DNA of 64,000 nt from Mycteria americana (taxonomy: Eukaryota > Chordata > Aves > Ciconiiformes > Ciconiidae), in NCBI RefSeq assembly GCF_035582795.1, contig NW_027445436.1:7438770-7502769 (forward strand). Reading direction: 5' to 3'. Below are positions 34,741 through 45,734 of this stretch, piece by piece (positions within the stretch are counted from its first letter, which is position 1; each line of letters opens with the position of its first letter). Under the pieces are notes generated by a model, which saw only the letters and a program-made list of their open reading frames with translations, had not been told where the DNA came from and did no database searches. The translations under genes were made by a program, and so were the position numbers.

Positions 34741-35835
34741 CTATCATACTCACTCTTAACGAAAGGCAAACCCTGGGAGTGGAAATTAGAACATAAAGAG
34801 GCAGTCAAAACTCTAACTGAAGAGTTAAAAACGTATCAGTCGCTGGGACCAGTACACCCCCACGACCCTATTATAGCCGAATGGGGTTTCACCAAACATG
34901 CTACTTACTGTAACCTGTTCCAAACTGGGCCTGATGGGCCAAAAAGACCTTTATTGTTTAGCTCAACGGCATTTAAAGAAACAGAACAATGATACTCTGA
35001 ATGGGAAAAGGGACTTTTATCGTTTGTCGGAGCAGTTAAACAAGTTGAGAAAATACATCAGGGACAACCTGTGAAAACTAGAGGACCATTTAATTTACTA
35101 GAAGCAATCCTAAAGGGGACTGCTGCCCCAGAAGGAGTTGCACAAAAACCCACTGTCCAAAAATGGTATGCCTACCTAACAGGAGTTGCAGAAAATATGC
35201 AACTAACTGAAGGACACACTAAGGTTCCCAAATTGCAGATGCCCATAAACACAGACCCTTTAGCGTTACAACAACCATTTAAACCTTCACCCATTCTGGA
35301 TGCACCGCCCCTCACTGAGGGTACACCAACAGAAAACATTTGGTTTACAGATGCTTCAGCAAAAAGGGTAAATGGTAAATGGCAATATAAGGCCGTTGCA
35401 TTAGATGTTACCACCGGCAAACAAGTAGTAGAAGAAGGTGAAGGCAGTGCACAAGTAGGAGAAATAAGAGCAGTTGTTTTGGCAGCACAGAATGGAGCAA
35501 AAATCATATATGTAGACTCTTATGCTGTGTGGGCCGGTGCCACACAGTGGCTCTGTCAGTGGGAAACCTTGAATTGGGAAGTAAATAGATCCCCAGTTTG
35601 GAGAAACAAAGATTGGCAATTATTACTAGATATAGCCAGGAAAACACCTTTCAAGATGGGATGGGTAAAAGCTCATGCTAAAGATAATCAACCAGCCACA
35701 AAGTGGAATCAAAAGGTAGATGAGCTAACTAAAATTAGGAAAATCACCTTATATCCTGAGTGGTATCGATTGGGAGAATGGTTACATCAAAGTCTAGGCC
35801 ACACAGGTAAAGAAGCACTTTGCTGCACAGAGTAA
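34741..35835 (+). pseudogene. Arm ERV reverse transcriptase thumb and RNase H (right copy)
   Basis: From about 34763 the frame reads the RT thumb (GKPWEWKLEHKEAVKTLTEE), has a TGA at 34990-34992, and continues from 35071 for 254 codons. These carry RNase H with FTDASAKRVNG (first Asp), EIRAVVLAAQNG (Glu), IYVDSYAVW (Asp) and the WVKAHAKDNQ helix. The frame then runs out near 35835 in the integrase zinc region. The front of pol is missing because the inserted LTR lies at 34740. Family unresolved; the linked env and LTR define it as a different ERV from the spacer one. Confidence 0.85.
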
Positions 35836-36607
35836 AGGCTGGCCTATAAGCAGAAAATCTTGTGAAACTATTCTTACAGAATGTCCCCAGTGTAGATTAA
35901 AATTACAAGCAGATCATCCTGCTAAAGCACCACCTTTACATATCAGTGAAGGGAAAGCTTTATGGTCTACATGGCAAATTGATTATATCGGACCATTCAA
36001 ATCCTCTGCAGGATATCGATACATCCTCACAGGAGTGGAAGTAGTCTCCGGCTTGCTTATGGCGACTAAACGTCGGAAAGCCGATGGGCGAAATACAGTG
36101 CGAGGGCTATCAGTTTGGTTCTCAAATCTACCTACTCCTGATGTTATCCAGAGTGATAATGGCTCACACTTTTCGTGTAAGGAAGTGCAAGATTGGGCAA
36201 AACAAGAGGGAATTAGATGGGTATTCCACACCCCATACTACCCTCAATCAAATGGGATGGTAGAAAGAGCTAATGGCTTGTTGAAAAGGAATCTCAAACC
36301 ACAGGAAGCTCAATGGGATACGAGACTTCCCAAAGTACTCCATCAATTAAATAATCGATACGGGCCTACTGGAAGCCCTGTAAGCTGAGCGTTCTTTGTA
36401 AAAACTGAGCTTAGCGCTCCACCTACTAGGAAAAGAGAATATCCAATGACATTACAGCCAGGACAGCCTGTGATGGTCAATTTACCATCCATCGGTACTG
36501 TGCCTATGACTTTAATTAAACCTCGTGGCCCACTTGCCTGGGAAGCTACTGATAGCAGTGATGCAAAACACAGAATTAGTGCACGATGGATTTTTCCTTC
36601 TTCTTAA
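35815..36607 (+). pseudogene. Arm ERV integrase (right copy), broken
   Basis: Reads ECPQCRLKL (CxxC of the zinc site), WQIDYIGPF, QSDNGSHF and NGMVERANG, giving a full DDE set. A TGA at 36386-36388 precedes a C-terminal domain that stays in frame to TAA at 36607. A frameshift around 35815-35835 splits it from RNase H. Its end overlaps the upstream part of the env frame. Confidence 0.85.
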
Positions 36608-37703
36608 CGGGGTAACCTGTTCGGACTGTCCCCACCGAAACAAGTCTCTGTTTTCTCTTACAGCACCCCACAGGATGGCAGACGGAAATGCTGTGTTTGT
36701 GTTACTGTTCCAAACCCTAACAATGCCGCTCCTCTTAGCCTGTGGTCAAAGAACCCTAGAGTGGCCACGGTCTCAAGCTCGTGTTAAGTACACTGGAAGT
36801 ATGGGAATACACTCTAGTAAGGGAGATTTAAAGCTTTCCACCGTGGTCATGCACAGAACTGAAACATACTTAGAAAACGAATGGAGCTGGGATAAAGATG
36901 AAGCTGATGATAAAGTTCCCCGACTCCGAGGAACGGCAGGGAAAGAAATTAAAATAGGATGCCGGATGATCAATGGGTCTACCCATGAGAAGGCATCTCA
37001 GATTTCTGTGTACAACATTACATCAAACCCAATAGCCAAAGATACAAAACTTTGCGCCTTTGAAAGACTGGACTGTTGGTACAATTTTACCTTAGTACAA
37101 CCTGGTTTTGTAGTCTGCCTCTGGGCTCACCATAGCGTGGGACTATCCTTTAAATTTAAAATAGACATTACTGAGCCTAGCACAACAACATCCGCCCTGA
37201 CTGTAAAGGATAAGAAAATTCTATCCCCACAGATTTCTGAAGTTGGACCGTATGTGATCAAAAATACAGGCCAACAACAAGTGTTATTTAATCCATCATG
37301 GTCTCTTAAACAAGTAGAACTACTGATGCAAATTAATATGTCTGCAATCAAACCGACCTGTTCACCATTCCTAGGTACGTCCTATGCAGGATGGTTAGCA
37401 TGGTTACATGGGCGAACCCTCACCTCTCCAAGACGAACAAAGAAAGGTGTGACTGGTATCATAGGGACAGGATTGGGAGTCTTAAATAGTATAGATGCCG
37501 AAGTACTTGTAAACAAACTGAGCACAACAAGAAGTGATTTCAACAAATTAGAACACCCATTGCGGTCTTCTCTGTTAGCATTGGGAACTAACCGATGGCT
37601 CTTATCTGATATATTACTTCAGTGGGAAAGAATTAATGAAAGGGACCACCAACTGATTGGATGCACTTGGTGTAGCCCAAAACAATGTTTCTCTAGCTCT
37701 TAG
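36525..37703 (+). pseudogene. Arm ERV env, surface-side frame (right copy)
   Basis: 392 codons. A TTTTCTCTTACAG splice acceptor ends at 36663 and the in-frame ATG at 36675 (codon 51) opens a hydrophobic leader, so I take this as the natural start; the upstream codons overlap integrase. A surface region with several NxT/S sequons follows, then RRTKK (residues 303-307), a basic cleavage-like site, then a Gly-rich hydrophobic fusion-peptide-like stretch and a heptad-like helical region. The frame is lost at 37657-37703, where the remaining env continues in another frame with a 47-bp overlap. Such env families are widespread in avian ERVs. Confidence 0.87.
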
Positions 37704-38694
37704 TTGTATCCAAGCTCAACTGTGGATGCAATCTATGGTAGCAGCAATTATAAGAGAAGGTGAAGAGGGCACCTTACCCACTGAAATTCGAAAGGTAATT
37801 TGGGATAATGCAACTAAATTTGAGAAAGAATTCCAATCCTGGTGGTATTTAGTCAATTTCACTTATGACCCAATCAACAATAAGGCCACAGCTTTTGTCT
37901 TAACAATACACAATGCTTCGGTATACACCATATACCCAATCATTGCGTTAGGATTAAATCACGATGGAACTATACTCTATCCATTAGAACATAGAGTGTG
38001 GGCCCAACAAAACGGAAACAAATGGCAAACTGTTGATGTTAACGCATGCGTTGTACGGGAACAACAAGGATTTATTTGTGAGAGTAACACCATCAAAGCC
38101 CAAGACATTTGTCTTGACACTGAACAAAATGTTTGTCATTTTGAAATACAACCCGATGAAGCCCCTGAAACTGTACTTGTGTATATTGGAAAAGGATGTG
38201 TTTGTATGAGAACCATTTGTGATTTTATATTCGTAGATAACATTACTGTAGATACAAGCAATTGCTCAAATATTTGTGTTTGTAACTTTACTAAAATTGT
38301 GGGATGTGACTTCAATTATTCAGCTCCTGTTACGCCTTATCAATTGTTACAATCTAACTATACATTGAGTCGAGATTTATTGCCTTCCCCCATCGGAATG
38401 AATCTTACATTGGTGAAGAAACTACTACAACACGATGACCTGTGTCAACTGCTAGAACGCATCCGAAACAATGGACGCAAAACTCTGATCACCGTTTGTC
38501 ATGATGCAGAAGAGATACACCATGTCTTGGAAAGAGTGAAGAAGGATGGAGAACACCATTGGTGGGAAACGCTTCTTGGATGGTCACAGACAGCAACGGG
38601 AGTGTTTAATCTTATGCTTCACCCAGTTGTTATTTTACTAACTCTAACATTAGTGTGTCTATTGCTTATAATTATATTGTATATAAAGGTTTGA
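37657..38694 (+). pseudogene. Arm ERV env, transmembrane-side frame (right copy)
   Basis: 345 codons continuing env after the frameshift: helical ectodomain (ALSCIQAQLWMQS), a cysteine-rich disulfide region with multiple sequons, a second helical part, and a C-terminal membrane anchor (about residues 316-345, VVILLTLTLVCLLLIIILYI) with almost no cytoplasmic tail. Identical to the left-arm copy, including the frame break. Confidence 0.88.
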
Positions 38695-38895
38695 CACGAT
38701 AAAACAAATAACCCAACTTCAACCACCCAAAACATACAAATTAACGCATAACAAATAGCAGTGCTTCACTGTCTACTTACCGTGGATCTATAAGCGCACA
38801 AACTATCAATATACTATTTATGGCACAGAGGCAAGAGGTGACCGTACCACCACTCTGTGAAGGTAAGATGAATTGACTATAGTCACAGGGTGGAG
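38695..38895 (+). other. Arm ERV 3' noncoding region and polypurine tract
   Basis: Short A/C-rich stretch after env ending in the purine-rich CAGGGTGGAG directly before LTR E. Mirrored at 23131-23331. Confidence 0.65.
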
Positions 38896-39607
38896 TGTGG
38901 CAGTGTGCTCTGCCCCCTGCTCCCTGCACAAGCAGTAACCATCAGTGGGAGTCATCCTGATAGCTGCATCCAGCTTATGCTGGACCTTGAGGATGGATGG
39001 CAACAAAGTAGCCAAGGGCTGCCTGAAGCAGTGATCCAAACGTCTTGCTGATATGCAAATATGACCATAAGTCAATCATCTTGCTCCTTAAATAGTGGAC
39101 AGCCCAGGGCCCGTTGAGCTCTCCTGCACGGCAGCAGGCTGCATGCCAGGATCTCCCCTTGAGCAGGGACGCCTCTCAAGGTTACTCCTCGAGGTTGAGA
39201 GATTCCTTGCCACAACAGATCCTCGGTAAGTGACTAATAGCATGCTAAACTTTGGAATCTTAGCTAAGTGATATAAAGGATTGATTGCGCACATATAATC
39301 CTTTAGACATAAACCGTTGACCAAGTCTGGGACTAGGACTAGATCCAGCCACACCTAGACTCCTCTCTAAGAAGGAGTTCAGAAAGCAAGGGGATCCTTT
39401 TCCGAACCTCATGACTCAACGGGAGGGTCTCCCTGACAGTTTTGTCTGACCCTGTCCTCTACACAGTAAATGATCAAGTGTACCTTGCCATCAAATCTTG
39501 TTAAAACACTGTTGCATTGAACTTTGTTAACTCCCTATTCTGTATCAATAAACTATATTTTTACTTCTCTCTTGCGAGTGAAGTGCACTCTCACTCCATC
39601 CGCGACA
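38896..39607 (+). repeat. LTR E, right copy (3' LTR of arm ERV)
   Basis: 712 bp from TGTGGCAGTG to ATCCGCGACA, with AATAAA at 39547-39552 near the R/U5 end. It follows env and a polypurine tract, so it is a 3' LTR. The matching 5' LTR is not in the window; the 5' half of this provirus has been lost. Confidence 0.86.
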
Positions 39608-40324
39608 CTACTGCAACTATGATTATGACATCCTATCAGCTAGTAGAGCCCTTTCATTTCTATGCAATTAATACTTTAGCAACACTCAAACGACTGTTGC
39701 CCAAGTCCTGTAATAAAACTTACATGGATTGGACTAAAATGGGAGGGTGTGGGGTTCTTACTGTGATTTTAAAAAGTCATTTAATTTATTTTTTTAATAT
39801 CCATCTTCTTAAAGATCTGAACTTTCTTTCAAAAATGCTGAAATCCAGCATTCCCAACATGTGAATTAATTCAAAGATAGAGATTTAACCAGAAAAGAGA
39901 ATCATAATTTATGGCTTGCCACCTCCAAAAACATAATAAAAAAAGAGAAGTGAATGCTGCATCCTATTTATGTTCTCCATCAATCCTCTTCGCAAGTATC
40001 TGTTGTCTGTAGTCAACTACAGACACTTATTTTAAGTGATAATTACAATTCCGAATTAAAACCTTCAGAAAGCATGTTTGCTTACAGCAATTTAAATAAA
40101 CTGTTTACCATAACATTAAAACTGCCTAATGTCAGAAATTAAACTGAATGACCACCAACAAGAAGTAGCAACACTATATTAGAAACTTAGTAATAAATAG
40201 GCACTTTCAGACCACATTCAAATGTTCACATTTATTCTATTATTGACATTTAAAACTGTAGGGAAGTATCTGTTCATACTGTAACCCACAATCCCCAACT
40301 TTTTGTCTTTTCTTCAGAATGTGC
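39608..40324. other. Non-ERV outer part of right arm
   Basis: Mirror of 21702-22418; AT-rich, no recognised gene. Confidence 0.7.
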
Positions 40325-40325
40325 T

Positions 40326-40701
40326 GCTAGTTGAACTTTGGGCTTCCTTTGTCCCTATATAGTTATTGAATTAGCTCATCAGTCCTTCAGCCTCGGAATG
40401 TCACAAGGGGGTTGATTTAAACTAGTTCTTTGGTGCTTATCTTTGGCACAATCGTCCTGAGTTCCTGTTATCAGTGATTTAATTAGGAAGCCTAACGAGC
40501 TTGCTCAAGGCCTGTTTAGTCCTCTCAGGTAAGAAGTCACAGGAAATGTCCTATCATCAACTGTGCTCAGCAGGTAACTAAAACTATCTTTGCAGGGGAA
40601 GAAAACAAAAGAGAACAAGGATGCAAGTGAAACAAAAAAATGCAAGTCTATGTATCACAGTAAGGTCTTAGTCAGGGATTGTCATGGATTTAACCCTTTT
40701 A
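40326..40701 (-). repeat. LTR L, truncated U3 of tRNA-Arg-class LTR
   Basis: The start of this LTR family on the minus strand, from the 5' terminus (TAAAAGGGTT, TG changed to TA) to GCTAGTTG. It is cut there at the arm's outer edge. It is more diverged from the arm LTR than the two arms are from each other. Its other side (40702) meets pol sequence of a third ERV. Confidence 0.85.
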
Positions 40702-41614
40702 TAACCATGGGGCAGAAAATTACGGTTTATGTCCCACATATGGTAATTTCTGTCTTGGAGCAAAAAGGGGGAGCATTGGCTGTCCCCAAGCCGCATGCTC
40801 AAATACCAGGTCACTCTCTTGGAACAGGATGATGTGGAGCTTAAAACTACAACAGCAGTGAACCCAGCAATGTTTTTGAGCTCGGAAATGGGTGAGTCTT
40901 TACACCATGATTGTTTGCAAACTGTTGAACAGGTATATTCTAGCAGACAGGACCTGAAGGACGAACCGTTGCCTAATCCTGATTTGGAGCTGTTTACGGA
41001 TGGAAGCAGCTTTGTCCAAGATGGAAAATGAATGGCGGGGTATGCAGTGGTCACCACCACCCAAGTGATGAAAGTTGAAGCTCTCCCTGTGAATACAGCA
41101 GCACAGAAAGCAGATTCACACACATGGAGTTATCTGGAAGGAGAGAGGACTTTTGTCAGTTCAAGGATCGCCCATTAAATATAAGGAAGAAATTCTCCAA
41201 GTCCTCCAGGACATCCAGCGGCCCAAGGAAGCAGTGGTAATGCATTGTAAAGCACATCAGTTTGGACAAACTGTGGTAAATGTGGGCAACCGATTGGCTG
41301 ACAAAACTGCTAGAGAGGCAGCGGAGCAAAGCATCCTTGCCCTGGTACCACTAAAACAGGTAAAACTTCCAACCCCAAAACCAAATTATGGTAAATTGGA
41401 TGGATTATTGGCAAAACAGTTGAGAGCAGTAGAAAATGAGGATGGATGGTGGGTAACACCCACCCGACAAGTCATAGTTACCCCACAAATAATGATAAAA
41501 ATAGCAGAGGAAAAACAGAGAGAAACACATTGGGGAACTGAAGCGACGATTGTGGATTTACAGAAATCAAGATTGCTGTGTGCACATCCCAAATGTTACA
41601 GCTGCATTGAATGA
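40702..41614 (+). pseudogene. Third ERV: RT connection, RNase H and start of integrase, broken
   Basis: Blocks 40795-41031 and 41153-41614 correspond to the spacer ERV region around 30240-29300: matching SESLIHDC/GESLHHDC, YSSR-DLK-EPL and LFTDGSSFV wording, then HCKAHQFG and a Leu-Ala-Asp RNase H end, a linker, and THWGTEATIVDL (integrase zinc region). Stops (TGA at 41029-41031) and a gap near 41110-41150 break it. The sequence jumps from integrase start straight into env at about 41585, so most of integrase and surface env is deleted. Confidence 0.8.
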
Positions 41615-41918
41615 ACAAATAGATGATATGAAGAGGGTGGCACAGCAGACTCAAGGTTTAAGGAGTGAAATGCAAACAAATTGGTTAGGCCAAATTTTGG
41701 GACATTTTGGATTTTCTCTTAAAGGATGGATAACTGAGTTGTTACAGACACTAATCATTTTGATTATAGTTGTTTTGATGATTTGTTTGGTTTATCAATG
41801 TTTAAAGAAAATGTTGTCACAGACAATGTCTAGGAACTCTGTAGCAATTTTTAAATCAGTGATGAAGCATCGTACACCAATGCCAGGAGAGAAGCCACCT
41901 GCTTGTGCTGAGTTTTGA
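41550..41918 (+). pseudogene. Third ERV: env transmembrane subunit C-terminus
   Basis: After about codon 14 the frame reads a helical ectodomain end (NEQIDDMKRVAQQTQGLRSE), a juxtamembrane Trp-rich part, a membrane anchor (TLIILIIVVLMICLVYQCL) and a short cytoplasmic tail. The first codons are integrase read out of frame. Class I-like by position and by similarity of the linked pol. Confidence 0.78.
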
Positions 41919-41978
41919 AATATTAAGAGTGGAAGTATTGAAAAGATGATTATTTCAAAACTTCCAAAGGGGGGGAAA

Positions 41979-42640
41979 TGTAACCAGTTGTAACCAAAGT
42001 GATTAGTTCTTTTGTAACTAAGCAACATAGAGATAGGAGCAGGGTAGACAATACTTTAATATTGTGTTTGTACACCTATGGCTATGGATATTCTACTGTG
42101 CCCAAAGACAATTGGACGAGGAGTAGTATGGACATGCTGCTATGTTCCCAGTACAGCCCCAGCCCATCTTGACAAAGAGTCAAGGGTAGTTAGAATAATT
42201 GCTTTGTGTTAAGGGTGCCAAATCATTGTTAGGGACCATGCACCATGAAGAAGGGAAGCAAGTTACATAAGCAAGGTGGGATTGCGCATATCCAGAAGAA
42301 GGGGTCAACTAAAGGACACACCTGTACGACCACCAAGGACCACCAGAGACCCCCACAGAAGCCCCTCGGAGCTCAAGGACGCATGCGTAATGACCACGTG
42401 AGTATGATAATCAGTTCTGGGAAATAGAATGAATATGCATGATCATTCTGGGAAATTTGATGCATATGTATGTAATCGGACAATATAAGTTTTGGTTGAT
42501 GCATGTAGGTTTGGTTGATGCACTGCGGTATGCATGCTAGGTGAACGATCCCCCGTGCATCCGGTGCTGTAATAAAGAATGCCTGCTTCTTAATACTACA
42601 TTGGTGTTAAGGAGTTTGATTCCCGATTTTGGTGACAGCA
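41979..42640 (+). repeat. LTR M (3' LTR of third ERV)
   Basis: Begins TGTAACCAGT directly after the polypurine tract AAAGGGGGGGAAA (41966-41978) and ends about GGTGACAGCA (42640). AATAAA lies at 42571-42576. The R/U5 wording (AATAAAGAATGCCTGCTT...) resembles the tRNA-Arg-class LTRs, suggesting a related family. Confidence 0.85.
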
Positions 42641-43569
42641 GTGCATTTACTACTCTGGTATTTCATTTGTCCTTATACCCCAGAGGTTATCAGTAGATAA
42701 CACTAAAGATACTTGAGTTGCCGTGCTACCTGCTACTCTGTTAATTGTATTTGGAGATAAAAGTTGGAAATGGAGGGCTGATTCTCTGATAATGTTTAGA
42801 GAAGGAAGGCAAAGAGAATAAGGTCTATGCTGACCAAAATGCTTGTGCCACACTTTTGGTTTGAGGGAGGAGGCAAAGAACAAGGAAGGCTCGGAGGAAA
42901 CAATTACTTTTTTCTCTCATCACATCTCCCTGCAGTACCATTCACTCTGTATGACAACTTTCTAGCTTCACAGTACCCCCTTTGAAAGATGGCACTGTGC
43001 TGATGTGTAGAGTCAACTACAAAACCACTGTCTGCTTTTTATAATTTGATACAAAGATATAACTTCATACAAAGTAGATACTTCCTCTTGAAATATCAAT
43101 CTGTAGTGTTCAAATAACACTAAAAGATTGAAAAGACTTTGTGTATAAAAAATATACCACAGTGTGTATCAGTGTGTTAACAAGGAATAGATTGTGTGTT
43201 CTTATACGCAATTTAACAGTCGGCTTTCTATCCTAATTGCAAAAAGCTGCTACAGTCTGAACAGGTTGCTTATTTGCAATTTCTACGAACAATTTTTAAT
43301 TTCTGGGGAGAAGCTGTTTTCTTTCTCAGTCTCCCCCCAAATAAATAAATAAACAAACGATCCAGGCATTGATACAAGCCTCTTGCTCTAAAACAGTACC
43401 TGTGGAAGATGCTGACTTCTTCAAATGTCAAAGGACTTTTTTATGTGGGAGGTGCTTGCTATATATTTGTCCATGCATAAATACAGAGGTATTACTCTTA
43501 TAAAGTTGCATATAAGCTCTTGATTTATTTCAGTCAAGAGTGACATTCCTTTTCCTTTGTGTCTTTCTG

Positions 43570-43597
43570 CTTTATGGCCATAGAGATGGCCATAAAG
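43570..43597. other. Perfect 12-bp hairpin
   Basis: CTTTATGGCCAT, loop AGAG, ATGGCCATAAAG: a perfect inverted repeat with a 4-nt loop. Confidence 0.8.
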
Positions 43598-43696
43598 GGA
43601 GACAAAGCTAATGTCTTTGAAGTGGACAACATGAGAAGAAGGAAATTTTCCACGAATCTCTACAAGATATTTAATTCTCTCTCCCTCACAATTTTC

Positions 43697-43724
43697 TCTG
43701 GTTAATCTTTACAGATTAACCAGA
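43697..43724. other. Perfect 12-bp hairpin
   Basis: TCTGGTTAATCT, loop TTAC, AGATTAACCAGA: the same geometry as the hairpin 127 bp upstream but with unrelated sequence. Confidence 0.8.
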
Positions 43725-44504
43725 TTTTGGGTGACCCCAAAATATACTTCCTTTTTCACTTGTTGGCAGAATAACAGAAATCTTATATTCCTATGCCTGT
43801 GCCACCTTGGAAATTTTTGAGGAATGGTTTGTTTCTGACTTTTTTTTGTGGATTTTTTTTTCTAAAACCACATTTAACTGAGGATGACAATTGTTCTTGC
43901 TCTTAGGTTTGATCATATAGATAGAGATGTAAAGAGTAATAGCACCACAAACTTGCACAAGAATAGTCTCCATGAGGATATATGTGGGGTGTGGTTTTCT
44001 GAGGTTGTGGGTTTCCTCTTTAAGATGAGTTTTCGAATGTGTATACAGGATGCTTTTTGAACTAGAATTAGCAGCCTCATTAGCTCCCACTTTCAAACCT
44101 TACCTCTGTTACATAAGACTTTCCTTTGAAGATACAAACATGCAGCTTTTTTTTTTCCTTCAAATATACTTTCAGCAGAATGGACTTATATGCCTTATGG
44201 ACGTACAAAATGTTGATGTTTTGTTCTTTATCTAGATGCAATTTACTTAGCTCTGTTTTCTGCCTGGAACTCGGGTGTGTGTTTCTTCTAAAGCACTGAT
44301 TTTTAACAAGTCTTTTTGTGTGGGTGAGAAGAATCCTGGAATAATCTTAGTTTATACATTTTCCAAGAAAAATAGCGCTGTAAATATGAACTATATTAAG
44401 GGCCATGAAGTTTGTTTAAACCTGTGACAGAACCTGGAGAACTTGAAAATCTGTAGATACAGGAAATACCTCTCAGTATTAACATGAAGCAAAGCAGAAA
44501 GCTT

Positions 44505-45159
44505 TGGGGTCTGGGTCGATGGCAAGTTGAGTCAACAGTGTGCCCTGGCAGCCAAAAGGGCCAGCCGTGTCCTGGGGTGCATCAAGCACAGCATAGCTAG
44601 CCAGTCAAGGGAGGTGATTGTCCCACTCTGCACTGCACTGGTGCGGCCCCACCTCGAGTACTGTGTGCAGTTTTGGGTGCCTTAATATAAGAAGGACATC
44701 AAACTATTAGACTGTGTCCAGAGGAGGGCGACCAAGATGGTGAAAGGTCTCAAGGAGCAGCTGAGGTCACTTGGTTTGTTCAGCTTGGAGAAGAGAAGGC
44801 TGAGGGGTGACCTCATTGCAGTCTACAACTTCCTCAAGGGGGGGCAGCGGAAGGGGAAGTGCTGATCTCCTCTCTCTGGTGACCAGTGATAGGACATGAG
44901 GAAATGGAATGAATCTGCGTCAGGGAAGTTCAGATTGGACCTTAGGAAAAGGTTCTTCACTGAGAGGGTGGTCGGTCACTGGAACAGGCTCCCCAGGGAA
45001 GCGGTCACGGCACCAAGCCTGTCAGAGTTCAAGGAGCATCTGGATGACGCTCTTAGTCATAGGATTTAGTTTTAGGTAGTCCTGCAAGGAGCAGGGAGTT
45101 GGACTCGATGATCCTTATGGGCCCCTTCCAACTTGAGATATTCTATCATTCTATGATTA
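44505..45159 (+). mobile_element. CR1 LINE 3' end
   Basis: Reads the C-terminal part of CR1 ORF2 ([28 protein letters not shown], then [13 protein letters not shown]) in broken frames. It ends with the CR1 3' tail (TTGGACTCGATGATCCTTATGG... and ATTCTATCATTCTATGATT). The codon after EYCV is CAG (Gln), unlike the two copies at 49315 and 62236. Confidence 0.9.
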
Positions 45160-45162
45160 TAT

Positions 45163-45244
45163 GTCCCTGCCCATAGCAGGGGGGTTGGACTAGATGATCT
45201 TTAAAGGTTCCTTCCAACCCAAACCATTCTATGATTCTATGATT
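45163..45244 (+). mobile_element. Short CR1 3' tail
   Basis: Only the last 82 bp of a different CR1 subfamily (GGTTGGACTAGATGATCTTT... to ATTCTATGATTCTATGATT), lying directly behind the previous copy's tail. Its position suggests insertion into the tail repeat. Confidence 0.82.
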
Positions 45245-45729
45245 AGTGTGTTCTCCTAGAAGGTGGGAAGGAGAAGTAAAGAAAAAATTTGTCATGCATG
45301 TAATGCTCTGATTAAACTCTCTAACCACTAAGATGTTACATAAGTGTCTCTCAGTTCTTCACCCCATTTGCTTTTTATGTTACTGCTGCTGTGTTTTATG
45401 TGGGAATAATTCTGGCAGGGATTCTCAGATCTTTAAGGGACATGGGTGGAGGAACATCGAGTTGGAGTGGGGGGTGTTTGCCAGGGCTTAGTTGTGAGCT
45501 GAATGCTGAATAGCTTGGCCTTGTCAAGCTAAAGATGTTTCTGAATGTGTCTAGAAAGGGAACTCAGAAATGCTAAACAGGGAGCATCAGTGCTGGAGAC
45601 TATGTGCTTTTGGTGGCTTCAGCATTGTGCAGTTCCTGAGTGAGGAGGCAAGGGGGCAAACCCCAGCGTGCCTTTAGTGTGCCTTTTTGGAAAGCAATAT
45701 GTTAAGAAATAGCAGGTGAGATGATACTA
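45245..45729. other. Spacer, nothing recognised
   Basis: No gene or repeat recognised between the CR1 tail and the solo LTR. Confidence 0.5.
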
Positions 45730-45734
45730 CATGG

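Larger units (their letters stand above)
34133..40324 (-). repeat. Right arm of 6.19-kb inverted repeat
   Basis: Reverse complement of 21702-27893 with constant coordinate sum 62026. At its outer edge the match ends at ...CAGAATGTGC (40324), and LTR-family sequence starts within two bases (40326), unlike the smooth outer flank of the left arm. The direct joining to an LTR fragment marks this as the rearranged side. Confidence 0.95.
42641..44504. other. Spacer with no recognised gene, two small hairpins
   Basis: AT-rich host-like DNA. No exon or repeat family recognised apart from the two perfect hairpins listed below. Confidence 0.5.

Noticed and set aside
21702..40324. Two independent insertions of the same ERV in opposite directions
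   Set aside because: About 0.7 kb of non-ERV DNA on the outer side, the frameshift in env and the LTR inserted in pol are all mirrored with no net indel, which independent insertions cannot give.
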